From Cytidiella melzeri (Eukaryota > Basidiomycota > Agaricomycetes > Polyporales > Irpicaceae): 13,275 nucleotides of DNA. Both the position numbers and the translations under genes were made by a program. The stretch spans positions 1 through 13,275 of the forward strand of contig JABYQR010000661.1 in the NCBI GenBank assembly GCA_022592445.1. The letters run 5' to 3'. Shown here one piece after another: positions 8,924 through 13,275 of this stretch (position 1 is its first letter; every line of letters starts with the position of its first letter). Under the pieces are notes generated by a model. It had not been told where the DNA came from. It did no database searches and saw only the letters and a list, made by a program, of their open reading frames with translations.

Positions 8924-9488
8924 GGTGACTGTGTGACAATGTGTGATGAGCTTGACAGCTCAGTGGCGTGCGAAACAAATCTCCATAAAGGAGAGGTCCT
9001 GTGTGTGCATGGGGTAGTGCCGGCGTCGGCCTGGACTCTCTCTCCAGGTCCGGTGGTGAAAAGGATCTCCGTCATGGTTCCACCCATGCGGCAAATGGTT
9101 GGCAGATCAGTATTTCACTGACCCTAAGTCCGGCCAGAACAAGTTACCCGTCTTCGTGCCTAGGCACTCATGGGTTTCTAGTCCTGTTGTCTAGCTCTTA
9201 TAACAAGCTGTATGACACCAGACCCCACTATCGCCTGTGGGGAGGCACACTTTCATCATGTTGGCATAATGCCAACCCCTGCTCTGATCAGCTCTAGGAG
9301 CGTCGGGCGAGAGGGTGATTCAAGTTGTGCGCATCAAGGCATGGCCTAGACACGACTACCACTTAGAGCCTATGGTCCGGCTACCTCTATTTCTAGAGGA
9401 TTTGTAGAGGGGCCCACGCACAGGCACAAGACCTAGAAGAAAGGGGAAAGAAACCTCCAGCAAGTCCAGAGACGTGAGGGAGTAGGGG
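8924..9488 (-). other. Leader between primer site and ORF0
   Basis: No gene is supported here. In the RNA sense it contains several ATGs and no long frame. It holds a perfect 17-bp palindrome at 9260-9276 and a 6-bp hairpin with a GAAA loop at 9384-9399. Leaders in this position usually carry packaging and dimerisation signals, which these structures could be. That is inference. Confidence 0.5.
9260..9276. other. 17-bp perfect palindrome in the leader
   Basis: GTTGGCAT and ATGCCAAC flank a single A. In RNA it can fold as a short hairpin or pair between two genome copies. It lies in the untranslated leader, where LTR elements keep dimerisation signals. Confidence 0.4.
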
Positions 9489-9500
9489 CAGTCTTATCCA
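9489..9500 (-). other. Primer binding site, self-complementary to the LTR
   Basis: On the minus strand TGGATAAGACTG starts 2 nt after the end of the 5' LTR, the usual place for a primer site. It is perfectly complementary over 12 nt to CAGTCTTATCCA, which the element's own RNA carries at 9638-9627, just where transcription should begin. In Tf1 the first 11 nt of the RNA fold back and prime reverse transcription. A tRNA ending in this sequence would need an unusual acceptor stem, so self-priming is preferred. Confidence 0.75.
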
Positions 9501-9626
9501 AATGTAACAGTTAAGGTTACACTCACCAGATAAGTGTTTAACTTGAGGGGGAAATAGAGATATAGAGAGTAGAGTGTTGGTGAGAGTGAGTACTGGGGAG
9601 TACGAAGTAGTCCTTGTTCAACAGAG

Positions 9627-9638
9627 TGGATAAGACTG
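9627..9638 (-). promoter_or_regulatory. Probable transcription start and self-primer segment
   Basis: On the minus strand TCAGTC (9639-9634) matches an initiator element. With its A (9637) as +1, the RNA would begin AGTCTTATCCA, whose 11 nt are the exact complement of the primer site at 9490-9500. The A lies 35 nt downstream of the first T of the TATA box. A start mapped elsewhere would weaken this. Confidence 0.6.
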
Positions 9639-9664
9639 AGGGGATATGCACTCAGGAGTGCCTC

Positions 9665-9672
9665 TATATATA
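9665..9672 (-). promoter_or_regulatory. TATA box of the 5' LTR promoter
   Basis: TATATATA followed by GAG on the minus strand, about 35 bp before an initiator-like TCAGTC. It is conserved in both LTRs and is the only strong TATA match seen in the LTR. It would drive the genomic RNA of the element. Confidence 0.7.
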
Positions 9673-9940
9673 CATGAAGGGGAGGACCCCAGGTACTACC
9701 CTAAGACCCCTAATACCTACATGAGTAAGCAAAGTAATCTACCTTACTAAGCATGCCCTATGCCCTAGTGGTGCCACTTCAATAATCAACCAATAGCAAT
9801 TGTCCCCATGACCTGACCCCATGAGCCAGCTCCAAGGCTAGACTTGTTCTAGCTTGTTCTAAGACAAGGCTAGACTTTTCCAGAAGGTTCCAAGAACTAT
9901 GACATCATCTAATGGAATGTTCTATGCTATGACATCATAG

Positions 9941-9980
9941 TTCCAGCATGTTCCACAATGTTCCAGAGAGTTCTATCATG
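9941..9980. repeat. Four tandem 10-bp TTCC units in U3 (right LTR)
   Basis: The units begin TTCCAGCATG, TTCCACAATG, TTCCAGAGAG and TTCTATCATG. They lie about 270 bp upstream of the TATA box in the element's own orientation. They are flanked by two copies of TATGACATCAT spaced 30 bp apart (9898-9908 and 9928-9938). Together they look like an enhancer-type block. Confidence 0.5.
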
Positions 9981-10002
9981 TGATACACAGATAAGGAAAG
10001 GA

Positions 10003-10150
10003 GCGCATCAGCGCATCAGAGACAGGAGGCGCATCAGTGCATCAATTGATAGGCACTGAGAATAAGCGCCGGAATAGGCGCCTGATAAGCGCTGGATAAG
10101 CACTGGATAAGCGCCTAAATAGACGCCGGATAAGCGCCTGATAAGTGCTT
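10003..10150. repeat. GCGCATCA pairs and five-site GATAAG array in U3 (right LTR)
   Basis: GCGCATCA occurs at 10003-10010, 10011-10018 and 10029-10036, with a variant at 10037-10044. From 10061 to 10150 degenerate 11- to 12-bp units follow, five of them containing GATAAG within 10081-10150. The array accounts for the whole length difference between the LTRs, so it expands and contracts. Binding by fungal GATA factors is inferred from the motif only. Confidence 0.6.
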
Positions 10151-10217
10151 AAATATTCCTAATAATACCGTTGCCTGGTAAGGCAAGTCTTGTAGAAACA
10201 TTTGAAAATCTGTGACA

Positions 10218-10222
10218 GTGAC
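10218..10222. repeat. Target site duplication, right copy (gtgac)
   Basis: It directly follows the last base of the right LTR and equals 2001-2005. Counting one copy only, the Helitron codons on the two sides join in frame. Confidence 0.95.
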
Positions 10223-10900
10223 CTCTGGACGAAACAAGGGTGCCAGATTGACATTCACTTCTGACAGTTTCTTCATATTGTTAACTTTTGTCAGACATCC
10301 CCAAACAGCACAACCAGCTTCCTGCACGTTTGAAAAAGAGGAGTCTTCAACAAAACCAGCTACAATGTCCCGTATCTGTGTTTCTGATGGTGCCTTTGGT
10401 GGAAATATGGATTTTTTGTACCACTTGTTGCATGCCTCGCGATGACTGTAAGTATCGGCAGGACTTTGTGTCTTTTTGAGCTTTTTATCACGGTGTCAAC
10501 GCATTTTATTCCAACTAGAGTTCTCTTCATTTGGTTTAAAGACACAAACCCAATTGTCACAAGACAAAGACAAGCACTGGTGAGACGTAAGTTTTTTTAC
10601 AACATCTAGACGGTTTGTATGTCGTCGGCTGATGCTGATGCTGTGGTGGTCACAGATGTCACACAGTATTCTAAGAGATAATCTATCAGCGAGAGTATGC
10701 AGTGAAGGCTTAGTCTTGATGGCAGTGTCAGGCAGGATTTCTGCTCCATCTTCACCATGTATGTAACAGTCAAAAGAATAAGTGTCTGCAGACAATTTAT
10801 AATTACCCTGCAAAGTAAGTTGGATGTCTTCCTTTGACCATATATCATGCTTTCTGCCTCCATCCATACAGATACTGTCTCCAAACTGTACCACAACAAA
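10218..10900 (-). pseudogene. Helitron Rep gene, N-terminal fragment
   Basis: A single frame runs from about 10900 to the insertion point with one stop (TGA at 10496-10498; CGA to TGA would explain it). It contains a segment that may be a SAP-like helical domain (LADRLSLRILCDICDHH), a Cys/His block, the FPPKAP region, and then EAGCAVWGCLTKVNNMKKLS, an N-terminal block recalled from fungal Helitron proteins, with Trp where relatives usually have Cys. The frame matches that of 254-2005, so both are parts of one gene. Upstream it meets TAA at 10901-10903 and no ATG is found. An AG at about 10887 (GTACAG) could be a 3' splice site, or the element is truncated here. Confidence 0.75.
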
Positions 10901-10942
10901 TTATCTATATTGCTCGGCTGGTTGATTACTCACAGCTATATC

Positions 10943-11271
10943 CGCTGATACGCCTGGAAATCGGCTAGGCGCGGAGACCCGGCAGCGGCTGGCCATTTGC
11001 GCGGCCCGCGTCATCCTGAGCAGCAAGTCCCACCACTTTACCAGCGTCACGGGCACGAGGAGTCCGCTGAGGATGCGAGGACTTGACAAGGAGCTGCAAC
11101 GCTGATACGCCCGGAAATCGGCTAGGCGCGGAGACCCGGCAGCAGCCCGCCATTTGCGCGGCCCGCGTCATCCTGAGCGGCAAGTCCCTCAACTTTCCCA
11201 GCGTCACGGGCACGAGGAGTTCACCGAGGTCACGAGGAGTCCACCGAGGGTCCGAGGACTTGACAAGGAGC
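10943..11271. repeat. 157-bp tandem repeat, two copies
   Basis: Unit 1 begins at 10943 and unit 2 at 11100, both with CGCTGATACGCC-like starts and both ending near GACTTGACAAGGAGC (11094 and 11271). Unit 2 is longer because it contains an inner 20-bp duplication (11211-11230 and 11231-11250). A short degenerate third start follows at about 11275. The units are GC- and CpG-rich, unlike the AT-richer Helitron next to them. Frames through the repeat on the minus strand repeat their own peptide and do not look like a gene. Confidence 0.8.
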
Positions 11272-11628
11272 AAATGCGCCGGAAATTTGCATCGGAGCAT
11301 GGGCCGGCCAGCCACCAAGAGTTTCGGACGCGGGTCGGACCAACGGTAGAAGAAACGTGACGCGCGAACCCCGTTTCAGGAAGGCTCCTATCACGCCACG
11401 CTGTGCAACTCTTGGACGGCGCCTCATCACCTGCTCGCGACGGTTGGCGCCTCTTCAGCGCAAGTGCGCGCGCCGCTACTCCGCGTCGACGAACGCTGTG
11501 TCCCGCCGGGCGTCGACTCGCTGGGCATTTTTGCCTCCGCAGACGGAAGTATTCTGCCACCCCGTTTCCTCGCTCTCACGTTTGGGTTTAGGACATAGAA
11601 GGAAAGGTTTAGGAGAGGGTCTTTAGGG
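11272..11628. other. GC-rich non-coding stretch upstream of a TATA box
   Basis: No convincing gene is seen. It is CpG-rich with many CGCG steps. Near its end are three telomere-like hexamer variants (TTTAGG or TTAGGG) within 50 bp just before the TATA box. It could be the U3 part of another LTR or a promoter region; a second copy outside the window would be needed to decide. Confidence 0.4.
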
Positions 11629-11638
11629 TATATAAAAA
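11629..11638 (+). promoter_or_regulatory. TATA box followed closely by AATAAA
   Basis: TATATAAAAA at 11629-11638 is a strong core promoter match; transcription would begin at about 11655-11665 on the plus strand. AATAAA lies at 11665-11670. A promoter and a poly(A) signal this close together are typical of a compact R region in an LTR, though AATAAA may also be chance in a short AT-rich spot. Confidence 0.6.
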
Positions 11639-11786
11639 GGTGTTGCTTGTACTGCGTAGAAATCAATAAAACCAGACCCCAGTTTCCAGAGTACACTTTA
11701 CACTTTGCGTTCACGTCGAGGAAGTCTCTTCACGTCCCTAGCTGTAGCTTCTCCTGCGTTGCCTCATTGCGATCTCTTCCACGTTT

Positions 11787-12314
11787 ATGCCCGCGGCATC
11801 CAACAACGACAACCCGCCTCGAGTCTGCCGCTGCTGTCCCACTGTTTCCCATTCACCCAGCGGCCGTTGCCCTTTCAGCCCGCGCCCGCGCGAGATTCTA
11901 CGCCGTTATCACATCATCCCCGCGCCCACGCCGCCGCCAGAGCCCTCAGTAGCGCCTACGGTCTCCCCTGAGAGATCAACTCCTAAATCACCCTCGCCAG
12001 CGTCGTCCGTTGCCTCTGTCGCGGACTCGCTTGATAACTGCTCCTATTGCGACACTCAGAGCGATCATCCAATTCCCCTACGTACAGGACCTTTTGTCCT
12101 GCTCGACTGCGATTGCCCGCGCGCGCCACACCCAGATTGCTGGCTATCTCCAGACTTTGAAGGCGAGGATCACGAGTGCGAACTAGTGCAGTTCAATCTT
12201 ACCAGCTCTACCAACGTCGTCGTTGACCACGCGTTCGCCTGTAATACGCACCGCCGCTCGGGAGGTGTGGTTCTACACTACCGCCCCCACGCGCAGTCTG
12301 CCAAGTCCAATTGA
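11787..12314 (+). CDS. Hypothetical Cys-rich ORF behind the TATA box
   Basis: This frame of 175 codons begins at the first and only ATG after the TATA box, about 125 nt into the predicted RNA. The N-terminal half is Pro/Ser-rich and low in complexity. The C-terminal half has Cys and His residues that could bind zinc: C85, C88, H94, C108, C110, H116, C118, C131, C152 and H155. No family is recognised. The frame contains no further ATG in any phase, as does everything downstream. It may be a short leader ORF, a first exon (GTGTGG near its end could be a donor), or a small protein of an LTR element. The Pro/Ser-rich half alone would not convince, but the Cys-rich half looks coding. Confidence 0.45.
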   Translation: MPAASNNDNPPRVCRCCPTVSHSPSGRCPFSPRPREILRRYHIIPAPTPPPEPSVAPTVSPERSTPKSPSPASSVASVADSLDNCSYCDTQSDHPIPLRTGPFVLLDCDCPRAPHPDCWLSPDFEGEDHECELVQFNLTSSTNVVVDHAFACNTHRRSGGVVLHYRPHAQSAKSN

Positions 12315-12936
12315 CGGCGGTCTCACATAGCCTTCCGCTGCGACCCGCGCGCTATTAGTTTATCTTTCTCTCACGTTTCCTTTCGGCTTTGTTACACTGC
12401 ATTTGCTTTTAACTGCGTTATTTTACTGCGTTACTGCGTTGCATTTCATCTTCACTGCGTCGAGCTTACTGCGTTCACTTTCACTGCGCCCGCGTTTTAC
12501 AGCGACTAATTCATCTTCACCAGCGACCGCGTCTTGTGTTCGAGATTCATATTGCGCCTGCGTTTATCTTCTGCGTCCCCCCCCTCCGCGCGCCGTTTTC
12601 CTACAAGCCGCGACATCTCCCGCGCGTTCTCTTTGAGCTGCATTATAACTCTTTCGCTTTCACCGCGCCGGCTTGCCCTTTTACCCGCGATACGCGTGGT
12701 AGTTGCCCGTCTAGCTCCCTTCATATAAACTTTATCACAAAAACCTTGTCGCTTTTTTAGCACAGGTAAAACTAGGACTCTTAGACCACCTCGCATTACT
12801 TTAACACTTCTGCGCTTCCACACCTTTACACTTCTATTGCCACTTCGTGGTTGGTTGTGTTGTCTTTAAGGTTGTTCTTAGTTTGAAGTGTGACTCAGTG
12901 TCTCATTTTGAAGCCCACCGCGAGGGGTCTCTATAG
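12315..12936 (+). other. Pyrimidine-rich ATG-free leader-like stretch
   Basis: Stops occur in all plus-strand frames and no gene is supported. The plus strand is rich in C and T and contains six closely spaced ACTGCG motifs (12412-12488), four of them the full ACTGCGTT. No ATG occurs on the plus strand anywhere here. A Lys/Arg-rich minus-strand frame (12506-12823) is the mirror of this pyrimidine bias and is not called. A CAG/GTAAAA at about 12768 could be an exon end. Confidence 0.5.
12412..12488 (+). repeat. Cluster of ACTGCGTT motifs
   Basis: ACTGCGTT occurs at 12412-12419, 12425-12432, 12433-12440 and 12468-12475. ACTGCGT occurs at 12454-12460 and ACTGCG at 12483-12488. Another ACTGCGT lies just after the TATA box (about 11651). 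Spacing is irregular, so this is a motif cluster rather than a strict tandem repeat. Confidence 0.5.
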
Positions 12937-13275
12937 ATTTTGCTAGTTTCACTCGTGCTTTGCGGAAGAGAAGGCAAGACAAGTTCCAGGGGATCCAGAA
13001 TTCCGAGGAGACAAAGGGGCGGAAGTTTATCAAGCCCGGTATTAACGGAAGCACAGGACGACCCGGAAGCAATTATCCGGCGAGGACGAGCGGCAGCCCG
13101 CGAAACTCGAAGGCGACAAGCTACTCCTGAGCCAAGTTCTAGGTCGCCAACTCCCGAATTCTCTACACCAAACGTTACTCTCCCTAGCCCCGACTCTCCT
13201 ACGGAAGCGCCTCTTTCTTCAGCACACCCTTTATCCCCAACATCGACTACTCGAGCCCGCTCGCAATCTCCTACA
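12937..13275 (+). CDS. Open Pro/Ser/Arg-rich frame running off the window (partial)
   Basis: The frame is open for 113 codons from the TAG at 12934-12936 to the last base and continues beyond. It has no ATG, so it must be reached by splicing, by a non-AUG start, or not at all. Residues are first Arg/Gly-rich (GSRIPRRQRGG), then a basic Arg/Ala segment (RRGRAAARETRRRQ), then a Ser/Pro/Thr-rich disordered stretch (TPEPSSRSPTPEF). Such a composition is seen at the N termini of some retroelement Gag proteins, but also in many unrelated disordered proteins. Possible acceptors are TATAG at 12936 and GCTAG at about 12946. Confidence 0.35.
   Translation, partial: MLLVSLVLCGREGKTSSRGSRIPRRQRGGSLSSPVLTEAQDDPEAIIRRGRAAARETRRRQATPEPSSRSPTPEFSTPNVTLPSPDSPTEAPLSSAHPLSPTSTTRARSQSPT

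Larger units (their letters stand above)
2006..10217 (-). mobile_element. Ty3/gypsy chromovirus LTR retrotransposon, Tf1/sushi-like
   Basis: This is a complete element of 8212 bp with both LTRs, a 5-bp target duplication, a primer site, a polypurine tract and the order gag-PR-RT-RNase H-IN-chromodomain, which defines Ty3/gypsy chromoviruses. It lies in the same orientation as the Helitron gene it interrupts. The primer site matches the element's own LTR rather than an obvious tRNA, which points to the self-priming Tf1/sushi lineage. Unusually, an intact 259-codon ORF precedes gag. gag has one stop and one frameshift; pol has one frameshift and two stops, so the copy is defective but recent enough to be fully readable. 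Other copies may be active and could mobilise it. Confidence 0.95.
9503..10217 (-). repeat. 5' LTR of the Ty3/gypsy element (715 bp)
   Basis: It has the same ends as the left LTR (TGTAAC...TGTGACA on the plus strand) and is about 97% identical to it. The 11-bp excess is one extra unit of the GATAAG array. On the minus strand it reads U3 from 10217 with short-repeat arrays, TATA box at 9665-9672, probable start near 9637, and a U5-containing end at 9503. A frame that runs from the Helitron into this LTR (10115-10327) is a junction artefact. Confidence 0.96.
52..10900 (-). mobile_element. Helitron remnant, split by a nested LTR retrotransposon
   Basis: Two minus-strand blocks (about 52-2005 and 10218-10900) together encode the N-terminal and HUH-nuclease part of a fungal Helitron Rep protein. 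They are separated by a complete LTR element with a 5-bp target duplication, so the Helitron was present first. No helicase domain and no two-tyrosine motif downstream of the HUH block are seen. The left limit at 52 is tentative: a hairpin at 61-108 is followed on the minus strand by 5 nt, CTAG and a T, which resembles a Helitron 3' end (hairpin then CTRR, insertion before T). If that is the true end, the element is internally deleted and depended on another copy for movement. The right limit is where the readable frame stops (10901-10903) and GC-rich DNA begins shortly after; the Helitron 5' end is not identified. Confidence 0.6.

Noticed and set aside
8651..9121. Plus-strand frame of 156 codons opposite ORF0 and the leader
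   Set aside because: It is mostly antisense to ORF0 and its peptide shows no domain. ORF0 has the better start context and fits the element's strand.
9489..9500. A tRNA-primed PBS because the site begins with TGG
   Set aside because: It would need a tRNA whose acceptor 5' strand reads TAAGACT, which I do not recognise. The perfect match to the LTR start region explains it better, though a tRNA search was not possible.
10115..10327. Seventy-codon minus-strand frame across the right LTR boundary
   Set aside because: It joins Helitron codons to LTR sequence; the LTR part is non-coding and the same peptide tail appears in the left LTR. It is a junction artefact.
10965..11560. Overlapping minus-strand frames through the 157-bp repeat
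   Set aside because: Open frames are expected by chance in such GC-rich DNA; the peptides only echo the DNA repeat.
11581..11628. Telomeric repeat remnant (TTTAGG/TTAGGG variants)
   Set aside because: There are only three imperfect hexamers and they are not in tandem, which is too little for an interstitial telomere.
11647..11971. Two plus-strand frames overlapping the start of the 11787 ORF
   Set aside because: The shorter frames lack the Cys-rich part, and their start codons are only GTG-like or TTG-like, not ATG.
12506..12823. Lys/Arg-rich minus-strand frame of 105 codons
   Set aside because: Its composition follows from the pyrimidine-rich plus strand and it has no recognisable domain.

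Overview
The window looks like a transposon-rich stretch of a fungal nuclear genome, most probably a basidiomycete. This is inferred from the kinds of elements present: a chromodomain Ty3/gypsy element, a HUH-type Helitron gene, and fungal-style TATA and branch-point signals. No single-copy host gene is recognised.

Layout. (1) Positions 1-2005 and 10218-10900 hold the two halves of one decayed Helitron Rep gene on the minus strand. (2) A nearly complete LTR retrotransposon (2006-10217, 8212 bp, minus strand) is nested in that gene. It is bounded by the 5-bp target duplication gtgac (2001-2005 and 10218-10222). Its parts in coding order are: 5' LTR (9503-10217), primer site, a leader of about 565 nt, an intact extra ORF (8144-8923), gag (6626-7973), pol with PR-RT-RNase H-IN-chromodomain (2906-6641), polypurine tract, and 3' LTR (2006-2709). 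The LTRs differ at about 22 positions by hand count plus one 11-bp repeat unit, about 3%. gag and pol each carry stops or frameshifts, so this copy is probably not autonomous. (3) From about 10943 the DNA becomes GC- and CpG-rich. It holds a two-copy 157-bp tandem repeat, a TATA box followed closely by AATAAA, one short ORF, and then a long tract with no ATG at all on the plus strand, running into an open Pro/Ser/Arg-rich frame that leaves the window.

How it works together. When the retrotransposon and one target-site copy are ignored, the Helitron reading frame is continuous across the insertion point, with five in-frame stops and no frameshift. The chromodomain on the integrase places the retrotransposon among the chromoviruses. 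The 12 nt that act as primer site are perfectly complementary to a segment of its own LTR lying 34 nt downstream of the TATA box, the arrangement expected of Tf1/sushi-type self-priming. gag and pol are set in a -1 relation with a T TTT TTC slip site just before the gag stop.

The most unusual signals are: the self-priming geometry; an intact, unrecognised ORF upstream of gag; the 1.49-kb plus-strand ATG desert (0 ATG against 17 on the other strand) behind a TATA box at 11629; and arrays of short repeats, including clustered GATAAG sites, in U3. All calls come from reading the sequence by eye; no database search was run.
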